Origin: Ptiloglossa arizonensis
Taxonomy: Eukaryota; Arthropoda; Insecta; Hymenoptera; Colletidae
NCBI RefSeq assembly: GCF_051014685.1
Contig: NW_027478400.1
Coordinates: 1,612,001-1,676,000, forward strand
Length of the DNA: 64,000 bases
Direction: 5' to 3'
Shown here: piece by piece, positions 1 through 12,023 of the stretch
Layout: each line of letters starts with the position of its first letter
Position numbering within the stretch: the stretch's first letter is position 1
Notes under the pieces: model-generated
Databases searched by the model: none
Seen by the model: only the letters and a program-made list of their open reading frames with translations
Told to the model about the DNA's origin: nothing
Made by a program: the position numbers and the translations under genes

Positions 1-131
1 CAATAACTACAAAGTCCTAGTGGAAAAATACACACACCGCTGTAATCGGGCGAGTTTCTACTTCCACATGCAACAGGAATTTCTCGAGTTCGTCAATCCG
101 TTCGCGAGATATGGAAGTGTGAAGTTAAGGA

Positions 132-147
132 ATGGTTGAGAAACCAT
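132..147. other. Short dyad, hairpin-forming (example; monomer positions 132-147)
   Basis: ATGGTT, loop GAGA, AACCAT: a perfect 6-bp inverted repeat in many monomers. Some variants keep the stem, such as GAGG in the loop (around 49632 and 51049). Others break it: AATCAT on the right arm, or ATGCATGAG and ATGCTTGAG on the left. Short dyads able to form hairpins are enriched in several centromeric satellites. Whether this one extrudes in vivo cannot be told from sequence. Confidence 0.5.
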
Positions 148-354
148 CAAAATTTTCGCAAGTCTGATACTCGAAACCAATAACTGGAATGGCCTAGGGG
201 AAAAGTACACATACCATTGTAATCGGGCGAGTTTTAACTTTCAGATGCAACAGGAATTTCTCGAGTTCGTCAATCCGTTCGCGAGAAATGGGAGTTAGAA
301 GTTAAGGAATGGTTGAGAAACAATCAAAATTTTCGCAAGTCTGATACTCGAAAC

Positions 355-701
355 CAACAACAACAAAGGCCTAGGGGATAGATACACATACCGTTGAAAT
401 CGGGCCACTTTCACATGCAACAGGAATTTCTCGAGTTCGTCAATCTGTTCGCGAGATATGGGAGTTTGAAGTTAAGGAATGGTTGAGAAACCATCAAAAT
501 TTTCGCTGGTTTGATACTCGAAACCAATAACTGGAATGGCCTAGGGGAAAAGTACACACACCATTGTAATCGGGCGAGTTTTAACTTTCAGATGCAACAG
601 GAATTTCTCGAGTTCGTCAATCCGTTCGCGAGAAATGGGAGATTGAAGTTAAGGAATGGTTGAGAAACAACCATAATTTTCGCAAGTCTGATACTCGAAA
701 C
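355..701 (+). repeat. Local duplication copy 1 (170-mer plus next monomer)
   Basis: The 170-bp monomer at 355 and the following monomer match 1056-1402 at a 701-bp offset (4 monomers minus 7 bp). Shared rare markers are GGGATAGATACAC, the 7-bp deletion, and TTTCGCTGGTTTGATACTC. Because both copies carry the same deletion, the deletion came before the duplication. Confidence 0.8.
407..412 (+). other. 7-bp deletion at an ACTTTC direct repeat (170-bp monomer)
   Basis: The normal variant reads ACTTTC-T-ACTTTC. Here only one ACTTTC remains, a clean 7-bp slippage deletion. The same junction occurs at 1108-1113 and 31685-31690. All three are in monomers of the GGGCGACTTTC type (GGGCCAC at 407), which have the full 6-bp direct repeat. 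Confidence 0.85.
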
Positions 702-1055
702 CAATAACTACAAATGCCTAGGGGAAAAATACACATATCATTGTAATCGGGCGAGATTCTACTTTCACATGCATCAGGAATTTCTCGAGTTCGTCAGTGC
801 GTTCGCGAGATATAGCAGTTTGAAATTAAGGAATGGTTGAGAAATCATCAAAATTTTCGCAAGTCTGATACTCGAATCCAATAACTACTATGGCCTAGGG
901 CAAAAATACACAAACCATTGTAACCGGGCGGGTTTCTGCTCTCAGATGCAATAGGAAATTCACGAGTTCGTCAATCCGTTCGCGAGATATGGAAGTTTGA
1001 AGTTAAGGAATGCATGAGAAACCATCAAAATTTTCGCAAGTCTGATACTCGAAAC

Positions 1056-1402
1056 CAACAACTACAAAGGCCTAGGGGATAGATACACATACCGTTGAAA
1101 TCGGGCGACTTTCACATGCAACAGGAATTTCTCGAGTTCGTCAATCTGTTCGCGAGATATGGGAGTTTGAAGTTAAGGAATGGTTGAGAAACCATCAAAA
1201 TTTTCGCTGGTTTGATACTCGAAACCAATAACTGGAATGGCCTAGGGGAAAAGTACACACACCATTGTAATCGGGCGAGTTTTAACTTTCAGATGCAACA
1301 GGAATTTCTCGAGTTCGTCAATCCGTTCGCGAGAAATGGGAGTTTGAAGTTAAGGAATGGTTGAGAAACCATCAAAATTTTCGCAAGTCTGATACTCGAA
1401 AC
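1056..1402 (+). repeat. Local duplication copy 2 (170-mer plus next monomer)
   Basis: Second copy of 355-701, with the same GGGATAGATACAC and 7-bp deletion markers. It differs by a few substitutions, for example GGGCGAC where copy 1 has GGGCCAC. Confidence 0.8.
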
Positions 1403-2498
1403 CAGTAACTACAAAGGCCTAGAGGAAAGATACACGTGCCGTTGTAATCGGGCGAGTTTCTGCTTTCAGATGCAATAGGAAATTCTCGAGTTCGCCAATC
1501 CGATCGCGCGATATGGTAGTTTGAAGTTAAGGAATGGTTGAGAAACCATCAAAATTTTCGCAAGTCTGATACTCGAAACCAATAACTACAAAGGCATTGG
1601 GGAAAAATGCACATACCGTTGAAATCGGGCGAGTTTCTGCTTTCAGATGCAACAGGAATTTCTCGAATTCGTCAATCCGTTCGCGAGATATGGGAGTTTG
1701 AAGTTGAGGAATGGTTGAGAAACCTTCAAAATTTTCGCTGGTCTGATACTCGAAACCAATAACTGGAATGGCCTAGGTCAAAAATACACGTACCGTTGTA
1801 ATCGGGCGTGTTTCTGCTTTCAGATGCAATAGGAAATTCTCGAGCTCGTCAATCCGTTCGCGAGATATGGTAGTTTGAAGTTAAGGAATGGTTGAGAAAC
1901 CATCAAAATTTTCGCAAGTCTGATGCTAGAAACCAACAACTACAATGGCCTAGGGGAAAAATACACATACCGTTGTAATCAGGCGAGATTCTGCTTTCAG
2001 ATGCAACAGGAATTTCTCGAGTTCGTCAATCCGATCGCGAGATATGGGAGTTGGAAGTTAAGGAATGGTTGAAAAACCATCAAAATTTTCGCAAGTCTGA
2101 TACTCGAAACCAATAACCACAATGGCCTAGGGGAAAAATACACACACCGTTGTAATCGGGCGAGTTTCTGCTTTCAGATGCAATAGGAAATTCTCGATTT
2201 CGTCAATCCGTTCGCGGGAAATGGGAGTTTGAATTTAAGGAATGGTTGAGATACCATCAAAATTTTCCCAAGTCTGATACACGAAACCAATAACTACAAA
2301 GGCCTAGTGGAAAAATACACACACCGTTGTAATCGGGCGAGTTTCTACTTCCACATGCAACAGGAATTTCTCGAGTTCGTCAATCCGTTCGCGAGATATG
2401 AGAGTTTGAAGTTAAGGAATGGTTGTGAAACCATCACAATTTTCGCAAGTCTGATACTCGAAACCAATAACCACTATGGCCTAGGGCAAAAATGCACA

Positions 2499-2515
2499 TA
2501 CCGTTGTAATCGGGC
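2499..2515 (+). other. CENP-B-box-like 17-mer (example; monomer positions 35-51)
   Basis: The segment TACCGTTGTAATCGGGC aligned to the mammalian CENP-B box YTTCGTTGGAARCGGGA matches 12 of 17 positions. Against the essential core NTTCGNNNNANNCGGGN it keeps CG, the central A and CGGG (7 of 9) and loses the leading TT, which is AC here. The segment occurs at the same place in most monomers. Common variants are CCATTG, CCACTG, GTTGAAATCGGG, GTTGTAACCGGG and, toward the right end, ATCTTTG. A match this good somewhere in a 177-bp monomer is not rare by chance, so binding by a CENP-B-like (pogo-derived) protein is only a hypothesis. Confidence 0.35.
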
Positions 2516-3879
2516 GAGTTTCTGCTTTCAGATGCAATAGGAAATTCTCGAGTTCGTCAATCCGTTCATGAGATATGGGAGTTTGAAGTTAAGGAATGGT
2601 TGAGAAACCATCAAAATTTTGGCAAGTCTGATACTCGAAACCAATAACTACAATGGCCTAGGGCAAAGTACACATACCGTTGTAATCGGGCGAGTTTCTG
2701 CATTCAGATGCAATAGGAAATTCTCGAGTTCGTCAATCCGTTCGCGAGATATGGAAGTGTGAAGTTAAGGAATGGTTGAGAAACCATCAAAATTTTCGCA
2801 AGTCTGATACTCGAAACCAATAACTGGAATGGCCTAGGGGAAAAGTACACATACCATTGTAATCGGGCGACTTTCTACTTTCACATGCAACAGGAATTTC
2901 TCGAGTTCGTCAATCCGTTCGCGAGATATGGGAGTTTGAAGTTAAGGAATGGTTGAGAAATCATCAAAATTTTCGCAAGTCCGATACGCGAATCCAATAA
3001 CTACAATGGCCTAGGGGAAAAATACACATGCCGTTGTAACCGGGCGAGTTTCTACTTTCAGATGCAACAGGAATTTCTGGAGTTCGTCAAACCGTTCGCT
3101 AGATATGGGAGTTTGAACTTAAGGAATGGTTGAGAAACCATCAAAATTTTCGCAAGTCTGATCCTCGAAACCAACAATTACAAATGCCTAGGGTAAAAAT
3201 ACACATGCCACTGTAATCGGGCGAGATTCTACTTTCCGATGCAACAGGAATTTCTCGAGTTCGTCAATGGGTTCGCGAGATATGGCAGTTTGAAGTTAAG
3301 GAATGGTTGAGAAATCATCAAAATTTTCGCAAGTCTGATTCTCGCATCCAATAACTACTATGGCCTAGGGCAAAAATACACATACCTTTGTAATCGGGTG
3401 AGTTTCTGCTGTCAGATGCAATAGGAAATTCTCGAGTTCGTCAATCCGTTCGCGAGATATGGAAGTGTGAATATAAGGAATGGTTGAGAAACCATCAAAA
3501 TTTTCGCAAGTCTGATACTCGAAACCAATAACTTCAAAGCCCTAGGGGAAAAATACACATACCGTTGTAAACGGGCGACTTTCTACTTTCACATGCAACA
3601 GGAATTTCTGGAGTTCGTCAATCCGTTCGCGAGATATGGGAGTTTGAAGTTAAGGAATGGTTGAGAAACCATCAAAATTTTCGCAAGTCTGATACTCGAA
3701 ACCAATAACTACAACGGCCTAGGGGAAATATACACATACCGTTGAAATCGGGCGACTTTCTACTTTCACATGCAACAGGAATTTCTCGAGTTCGTCAATC
3801 CGTTCGCGAGATATGGGAGTTTGAAGTTAAGGAATGGTTGAGAAATCATCAAAATTTTCGCAAGTCCGATACGCGAATC

Positions 3880-5472
3880 CAATAACTACAATGGCCTAGG
3901 GGAAAAATACACATGCCCTTGTAACCGGGCGAGTTTCTACTTTCAGATGCAACAGGAATTTCTCGAGTTCGTCAATCCGTTCGCGAGATATGGGAGTTTG
4001 AAGTTAAGGAACGGTTGAGAAACCATCAAAATTTTCGCAAGTCTGATACTCGAAACCAACAACTACAAATGCCTAGGGGAAAAATACACATACCACTGTA
4101 ATCGGGCGACTTTCTACTTTCACATGCAACAGGAATTTCTCGAGTTCGTCAATCCGTTCGCGAGATATGGGCGTTTGAAGTTAAGGAATGGTTGAGAAAT
4201 CATCAAAATTTTCGCAAGTCCGATACGCGAATCCAATAACTACAATGGCCTAGGGGAAAAATACACATGCCGTTGTAACCGGGCGAGTTTCTACTTTCAG
4301 ATGCAACAGGAATTTCTCGAGTTCGTCAATCCGTTCGCGAGATATGGGAGTTAGAAGTTATTGAATGCTTGGGAAACCATCAAAATTTTGGCAAGTCTGA
4401 TACTCGAAACCAACAACTACAAATGCCTAGGGGAAAAATACACATACCACTGTAATCGGGCGAGATTCTACTTTCACATGCAACAGGAATTTCTCGAGTT
4501 CGTCAATGCGTTCGCGAGATATGGCAGCTTGAAGATAAGGAATGGTTGAGAAATCATCAAAATTTTCGCAAGTCTGATACTCGCATCCAATAACTACTAT
4601 GGCCTAGGGCAAAAATACACATACCGTTGTAATCGGGCGAGTTTCTGCATTCAGATGCAATAGGAAATTCTCGAGTTCGTCAATCCGTTCGCGAGATATG
4701 GAAGTTTGATGTTAAGGAATGCTTGAGAAACCATCAAAATTTTCCCAATTCTGATGCTAGAAACGAATTACTGGAATGGCCTATGGGAAAAGTACACACA
4801 CCGTTGTAATCGGGCGAGTTTCTGCTTTCAGATGCAATAGGAAATTCTCGAGTTCGTCAAAACGTTCGCGAGATATGGAAGTGTGAATATAAGGAATGGT
4901 TGAGAAACCATCAAAATTTTCGCAAGTATGATACTCGAAACCAATAACTTCAAAGGCCTAGGGGAAAAATACACATACCGTTGTAATCGGGCGACTTTCT
5001 ACTTTCACATGCAACAGGAATTTCTCGAGTTCGTCAATCCGTTCGTGGGATATGGGAGTTTGAAGTTAAGGAATGGTTGAGAAACCATCCAAGTTTTCGC
5101 AAATCTGATACTCGAAACCAATAACTACAAATGCCTGGGGGAAAAATACACATACCATTGTAATCGGGCGAGATTCTACTTTCACATGCAACAGGAATTT
5201 CTCGAGTTCGTCAATGCGTTCGCGAGATATGGCAGTTTGAAGATAAGGAATGGTTGAGAAATCATCAAAATTTTCGCAAGTCTGATACTCGCATCCAATA
5301 GCTACTATGGCCTAGGGCAAAAATACACATACCGTTGTAATCGGGCGAGTTTCTGCATTCAGATGCAATAGGAAATTCTCGAGTTCGTCAATCCGTTCGT
5401 GAGATATGGGAGTTTAAAGTTAAGGAATGGTTGAGAAATCATCAAAATTTTCGCAAGTCCGACACGCGAATC
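3880..5472 (+). repeat. 9-monomer block, copy 1
   Basis: Nine monomers (1593 bp) whose order is repeated at 5473-7067. Shared markers are GGCAGCTTGAAG/GGCAGTTTGAAGATAAGG at 4525 and 6120, the CTCGCATCC ending, the GAATTACTGG start at 4765 and 6360, and the E-type CAATAACTTC start at 4942 and 6537. This order (B-like, D, E) prefigures the 10-monomer HOR further right. Confidence 0.75.
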
Positions 5473-7067
5473 CAATAACTACAATGGCCTAGGGGAAAAA
5501 TACACATGCCGTTGTAACCGGGCGAGTTTCTACTTTCAGATGCAACAGGAATTTTTTTCGAGTTCGTCAATCCGTTCGCGAGATATGGGAGTTTGAAGTT
5601 AAGGAATGGTTGAGAAACCATCAAAATTTTCGCAAGTCTGATACTCGAAACCAACAACTACAAATGCCTAGGGGAAAAATACACATACCACTGTAATCGG
5701 GCGACTTTCTACTTTCACATGCAACAGGAATTTCTCGAGTTCGTCAATCCGTTCGCGAGATATGGGAGTTTGAAGTTAAGGAATGGTTGAGAAATCATCA
5801 AAATTTTCGCAAGTCCGATACGCGAATCCAGTAACTACAATGGCCTAGGGGAAAAATACACATGCCGTTGTAACCGGGCGAATTTCTACTTTCAGATGCA
5901 ACAGGAATTTCTCGAGTTCGTCAATCCGTTCGCGAGATATGGGAGTTTGAAGTTAAGGAATGGTTGAGAAACCATCAAAATTTTCGCAAGTCTGATACTC
6001 GAAACCAACAACTACAAATGCCTAGGGGAAAAATACACATACCACTGTAATCGGGCGAGATTCTACTTTCACATGCAACAGGAATTTCTCGGGTTCGTCA
6101 ATGCGTTCGCGAGATATGGCAGTTTGAAGATAAGGAATGGTTGAGAAATCATCAAAATTTTCGCAAGTCTGATACTCGCATCCAATAACTACTATGGCCT
6201 AGGGCAAAAATACACATACCGTTGTAATCGGGCGAGTTTCTGCATTCAGATGCAATAGGAAATTCTCGAGTTCGTCAATCCGTTCGCGAGATATGGAAGT
6301 TTGAAGTTAAGGAATGCTTGAGAAACCATCAAAATTTTCGCAATTCTGATGCTAGAAACGAATTACTGGAATGGCCTAGGGGAAAAGTACACACACCGTT
6401 GTAATCGGGCGAGTTTCTGCTTTCAGATGCAATAGAAAATTCTCGATTTCGTCAAAACGTTCGCGAGATATGGAAGTGTGAATATAAGGAATGGTTGAGA
6501 AACCATCAAAATTTTCGCAAGTCTGATACTCGAAACCAATAACTTCAAAGGCCTAGGGGAAAAATACACATACCGTTGTAATCGGGCGACTTTCTACTTT
6601 CACATGCAACAGGAATTTCTCGAGTTCGTCAATCCGTTCGTGGGATATGGGAGTTTGAAGTTAAGGAATGGTTGAGAAACCATCCAAGTTTTCGCAAGTC
6701 TGATACTCGAAACCAATAACTACAAATGCCTAGGGGAAAAATACACATACCATTGTAATCGGGCGAGATTCTACTTTCACATGCAACAGGAATTTCTCGA
6801 GTTCGTCAATGCATTCGCGAGATATGGCAGTTTGAAGTTAAGGAATGGTTGAGAAATCATCAAAATTTTCGCAAGTCTGATACTCGAATCCAATAACTAC
6901 TATGGCCTAAGGCAAAAATACACATACCGTTGTAATCGGGCGAGTTTCTGCTTTCAGATGCAATAGGAAATTCTCGAGTTCGTCAATCCGTTCGCAAGAT
7001 ATGGAAGTTTGAAGTTAAGGAATGCATGAGAAACCATCAAAATTTTCGCAAGTCTGATACTCGAAAC
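5473..7067 (+). repeat. 9-monomer block, copy 2
   Basis: Second copy of 3880-5472, offset 1593-1595 bp because of the 2-bp insertion near 5552. The last monomers (6714, 6891) carry CCTAAGGC and AATGCATTC variants. The order D, E, AAATGCC-type, CTAAGG-type, G from 6360 to 7244 reappears at 21580-22464 and 30394-31278. Confidence 0.75.
5552..5559 (+). other. 2-bp insertion in a T-run (179-bp monomer)
   Basis: GGAATTTCTCGAG is replaced by a run of T before CGAG, lengthening the monomer at 5473 to 179 bp. This is one of only two monomers in the window longer than 177 bp. Replication slippage in the T-run is the simple explanation. Confidence 0.8.
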
Positions 7068-9722
7068 CAATAACTACAACGGCCTAGTGGAAATATACAC
7101 ATACCGTTGAAATCGGTCGACTTTCTACTTGCACATGCAACAGGAATTTCTCGAGTTCTTCAATCCGTTCGCGAGATATGGGAGTTTGAAGTTAAGGAAT
7201 GGTTGAGAAATCATCAAAATTTTCGCAAGTCCGATACGCGAATCCAATAACTACAATGGCCTAGGGGGAAAATACACATGCCGTTGTAACCGGGCGAGTT
7301 TCTACTTTCAGATGCAACAGGAATTTCACGAGTTCGTCAATCCGTTCGCGAGATATGGGAGTTTGAAGTTAAGGAATGGTTGAGAAACCATCAAAATTTT
7401 CGCAAGTCTGATACTCGAAACCAATAACTACAACGGCCTAGGGGAAATATACACATACCGTTGAAATCGGGCGACTTTCTACTTTCACATGCAACAGGAA
7501 TTTCTCGAGTTCGTCAATCCGTTCGCGAGATATGGGAGTTTGAAGTTAAGGAATGGTTGAGAAATCATCAAAATTTTCGCAAGTCCGATACGCGAATCCA
7601 ATAACTACAATGGCCTAGGGGAAAAATACACATGCCGTTGTAACCGGGCGAGTTTCTACTTTCAGATGCAACAGGAATTTCTCGTGTTCGTCAATCCGTA
7701 CGCGAGATATGGGAGTTTGAAGTTAAGGAATGGTTGAGAAACCATCAAAATTTTCGCAAGTCTGATACTCGAAACCAATAACTACAACGGCCTAGGGGAA
7801 ATATACACATACCGTTGAAATCGGGCGACTTTCTACTTTCACATGCAACAGGAATTTCTCGAGTTCGTCAATCCGTTCGCGAGATATGGGAGTTTGAAGT
7901 TAAGGAATGGTTGAGAAATCATCAAAATTTTCGCAAGTCCGATACCCGAATCCAATAACTACAATGGCCTAGGGGAAAAATACACATGCCGTTGTAACCG
8001 GGCGAGTTTCTACTTTTAGATGCAACAGGAATTTCTCGAGTTCGTCAATCCGTTCGCGAGATATGGCAGTTTGAAGTTAAGGAATGGTTGAGAAACCATC
8101 AAAATTTTCGCAAGTCTGATACTTGAAACCAATAACTACAACGGCCTAGGGGAAATATACACATACCGTTGAAATCGGGCGACTTTCTACTTTCACATGC
8201 AACAGGAATTTCTCGAGTTCGTCAATCGGTTCGCGAGATATGGGAGTTTGAAGTTAAGGAATGGTTGAGAAATCATCAAAATTTTCGCAAGTCCGATACG
8301 CGAATCCAATAACTACAATGGCCTAGGGGAAAAATACACATGCCGTTGTAACCGGGCGAGTTTCTACTTTCAGATGCAACAGGAATTTCGCGAGTTCGTC
8401 AATCCGTACGCGAGATATGGGAGTTTGAAGTTAAGGAATGGTTGAGAAATCATCAAAATTTTCGCAAGTCCGATACGCGAATCCAATAACTACAATGGCC
8501 TAGGGGAAAAATACACATGCCGTTGTAACCGGGCGAGTTTCTACTTTCAGATGCAACAGGAATTTCTCGTGTTCGTCAATCCGTACGCGAGATATGGGAG
8601 TTTGAAGTTAAGGAATGGTTGAGAAACCATCAAAATTTTCGCAAGTCTGATACTCGAAACCAATAACTACAACGGCCTAGGGGAAATATACACATACCGT
8701 TGAAATCGGGCGTCTTTCTACTTTCACATGCAACAGGAATTTCTCGAGTTCGTCAATCCGTTCGCGGGATATGGGAGTTTGAAGTTAAGGAATGGTTGAG
8801 AAATCATGAAAATTTTCGCAAGTCCGATACGCGAATCCAATAAGTACAATGGCCTAGGGGGAAAATACACATGCCGTTGTAACCGGGCGAGTTTCTACTT
8901 TCAGATGCAACAGGAATTTCTCGAGTTCGTCAATCCGTTCGCGAGATATGGGAGTTTGAAGTTAAGGAATGGTTGAGAAACCATCAAAATTTTCGCAAGT
9001 CTGATACTCGAAACCAATAACTACAACGGCCTAGGGGAAATATACACATACCGTTGAAATCGGGCGACTTTCTACTTTCACATGCAACAGGAATTTCTCG
9101 AGTTCGTCAATCCGTTCGCGAGATATGGGAGTTTGAAGTTAAGGAATGGTTGAGAAATCATCAAAATTTTCGCAAGTCCGATACGCGAATCCAAAAACTA
9201 CAATGGCCTAGGGGGAAAATACACATGCCGTTGTAACCGGGCGAGTTCCTACTTTCAGATGCAACAGGAATTTCTCGAGTTCGTCAATCCGTTCGCGAGA
9301 TATGGGAGTTTGAAGTTAAGGAATGGTTGAGAAACCATCAAAATTTTCGCAAGTCTGATACTCGAAACCAATAACTACAACGGCCTAGAGGAAATATACA
9401 CATACCGTTGAAATCGGGCGACTTTCTACTTTCACATGCAACAGGAATTTCTCGAGTTCGTCAATCCGTTCGCGAGATATGGGAGTTTGAAGTTAAGGAA
9501 TGGTTGAGAAATCATCAAAATTTTCGCAAGTCCGATACGCGAATCCAATAACTACAATGGCCTAGGGGAAAAATACACATGCCGTTGTAACCGGGCGAGT
9601 TTCTACGTTCAGATGCAACAGGAATTTCTCGAGTTCGTCAATCCGTTCGCGAGATATGGGAGTTTGAAGTTAAGGAATGGTTGAGAAACCATCAAAATTT
9701 TCGCAAGTCTGATACTCGAAAC
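7068..9722 (+). repeat. Two-monomer HOR (G/H dimers, 354 bp)
   Basis: Fifteen monomers alternating between two types. G has CAACGG, GAAATATAC, GTTGAAATCGGGCGAC, and ends AAATCATC with TCCGATACGCGAATC. H has CAATGG, CATGCCGTTGTAACC, and ends AAACCATC with TCTGATACTCGAAAC. The order is GHGHGHGHHGHGHGH. The one break in alternation, at 8307, is a hybrid monomer with an H start and a G end. That is the expected product of unequal exchange between out-of-register dimers. Confidence 0.85.
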
Positions 9723-10076
9723 CAGCAACTACAAATGCCTAGGGGAAAAATACACATACCACTGTAATCGGGCGACTTTCTACTTTCACATGCAACAGGA
9801 ATTTCTCGAGTTCGTCAATCCGTTCGCGAGAAATGGGACTTTGAAGTTAAGGAATGGTTGAGAAACCATCAAAATTTTCGCAAGTCTGATACTCGAAACC
9901 AACAACTACAAATGCCTAGGGGAAAAATACACATACCACTGTAATCGGGCGACTTTCTACTTTCACATGTAACAGGAATTTCTCGAGTTCGTCAATCCGT
10001 TCGCGAGATATGGGAGTTTGAAGTTAAGGAATGGTTGAGAAACCATCAAAATTTTCGCAAGTCTGATACTCGAAAC
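9723..10076 (+). repeat. Leading partial unit of the 10-monomer HOR
   Basis: Two monomers: one starting CAGCAACTAC with GAGAAATGGG, and one I-type with CATGTAACAGG. They match 11670-12023, the end of the first full HOR copy. With the preceding 9546 monomer (TACGTTCAGATG, matching 11493), they show the first copy boundary is a repeat of this tail. Confidence 0.8.
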
Positions 10077-12023
10077 CAACAACTACAAATGCCTAGGGGA
10101 AAAATGCACATACCATTGTAATCGGGCGAGATTCTACTTTCACATGCAACAGGAATTTCTCGAGTTCGTCAGTGCATTCGCGAGATATGGCAGTTTGAGG
10201 TTAAGGAATGGTTGAGAAATCATCAAAATTTTCGCAAGTCTGATACTCGCATCCAATAACTACTATGGCCTAGGGCAAAAATACACATACCGTTGTAATC
10301 GGGCGAGTTTCTGCATTCATATGCAATAGGAAATTCTCGAGTTCGTCAATCCGTTCGCGAGATATGGAAGTTTGAAGTTAAGGAATGCTTGAGAAACCAT
10401 CAAAATTTTCGCAATTCTGATGCTAGAAACGAATTACTGGAATGGCCTAGGGGAAAAGTACACACGCCGTTGTAATCGGGCGAGTTTCTCCTTTCACATG
10501 CAACAGGAATTTCTCGAGTTCGTCAATCCGTTCGCGAGATATGGAAGTTTGAAGTTAAGGAATGCTTGAGAAACCATCAAAATTTTCGCAATTCTGATGC
10601 TAGAAACGAATTACTGGAATGGCCTAGGGGAAAAGTACACCCACCGTTGTATTCGGGAGAGTTTCTGCTTTCAGATGCAATAGGAAATTCTCGAGTTCGT
10701 CAAAACGTTCGCGAGATATGGAAGTGTGAATATAAGGAATGGTTGAGAAACCATCAAAATTTTCGCAAGTCTGATACTCGAAACCAATAACTTCAAAGGC
10801 CTAGGGGAAAAATACACATACCGTTGTAATCGGGCGACTTTCTACTTTCACATGCAATAGGAATTTCTCGAGTTCGTCAATCCGTTCGCGAGATATGGGA
10901 GTTTGAAGTTAAGGAATGGTTGAGAAATCATCAAAATTTTCGCAAGTCCGATACCCGAATCCAATAACTACAATGGCCTAGGGGAAAAATACACATGCCG
11001 TTGTAACCGGGCGAGTTTCTACTTTTAGATGCAACAGGAATTTCTCGAGTTCGTCAAAACGTTCGCGAGATGTGGAAGTGTGAATATAAGGAATGGTTGA
11101 GAAACCATCAAAATTTTCGCAAGTCTGATACTCGAAACCAATAACTACAACGGCCTAGGGGAAATATACACATACCGTTGAAATCGGGCGACTTTCTACT
11201 TTCACATGCAACAGGAATTTCTCGAGTTCGTCAATCCGTTCGCGAGATATGGGAGTTTGAAGTTAAGGAATGGTTGAGAAATCATCAAAATTTTCGCAAG
11301 TCCGATACCCGAATCCAATAACTACAATGGCCTAGGGGAAAAATACACATGCCGTTGTAACCGGGCGAGTTTCTACTTTCACATGCAACAGGAATTTCTC
11401 GAGTTCGTCAATCCGTTCGCGAGATATGGGAGTTTGAAGTTAAGGAATGGTTGAGAAATCATCAAAATTTTCGCAAGTCCGATACGCGAATCCAATAACT
11501 ACAATGGCCTAGGGGAAAAATACACATGCCGTCGTAACCGGGCGAGTTTCTACGTTCAGATGCAACAGGAATTTCTCGAGTTCGTCAATCCGTTCGCGAG
11601 ATATGGGAGTTTGAAGTTAAGGAATGGTTGAGAAACCATCAAAATTTTCGCAAGTCTGATACTCGAAACCAGCAACTACAAATGCCTAGGGGAAAAATAC
11701 ACATACCACTGTAATCGGGCGACTTTCTACTTTCACATGCAACAGGAATTTCTCGAGTTCGTCAATCCGTTCGCGAGAAATGGGAGTTTGAAGTTAAGGA
11801 ATGGTTGAGAAACCATCAAAATTTTCGCAAGTCTGTTACTCGAAACCAACAACTACAAATGCCTAGGGGAAAAATACACATACCACTGTAATCGGGCGAC
11901 TTTCTACTTTCACATGTAACAGGAATTTCTCGAGTTCGTCAATCCGTTCGCGAGATATGGGAGTTTGAAGTTAAGGAATGGTTGAGAAACCATCAAAATT
12001 TTCGCAAGTCTGATACTCGAAAC
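10077..12023 (+). repeat. 10-monomer HOR copy 1 (11 monomers, 1947 bp)
   Basis: Begins with the A monomer (AATGCAC; GTCAGTGCATTCG; GTTTGAGGTT). It is followed by B (CTATGG, GGGCAAAAATAC), C (GTACACACGCC, TTTCTCCTTTC), D (TATTCGGGAGAG; GTCAAAACG; GTGTGAATATAAGG) and E (CAATAACTTC), then F/G/H-like monomers, a CAGCAAC monomer and I (CATGTAACAGG). It shares the rare CATTCATATGC of monomer B with copy 2 only. Private variants include CACCCACCG at 10639 and GAGATGTGG near 11069. Confidence 0.9.

Larger units (their letters stand above)
1..3879 (+). repeat. Heterogeneous left block of the array
   Basis: Twenty-two monomers (starts 1 to 3703) with many private substitutions and little long-range order. 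Two monomers here have the 7-bp deletion (355 and 1056) and one has a 1-bp deletion (2642). Both major monomer classes are interleaved. One class has TCTAC, TTTCACATG, CAACAGGAATTTC; the other has TCTGC, TTCAGATG, CAATAGGAAATTC. The block looks older or less recently homogenised than 7-48 kb. No gene or other element is present. Confidence 0.85.

Noticed and set aside
10566..10790. 74-residue open frame repeated seven times between 10.5 and 21.8 kb (also 60-87-residue frames elsewhere, on both strands)
   Set aside because: 177 is divisible by 3, so a stop-free frame in one monomer continues into the next and is copied with the HOR. The frames lie wholly within satellite, start and end at ordinary monomer variants, and show no domain, signal or codon pattern of a real protein.
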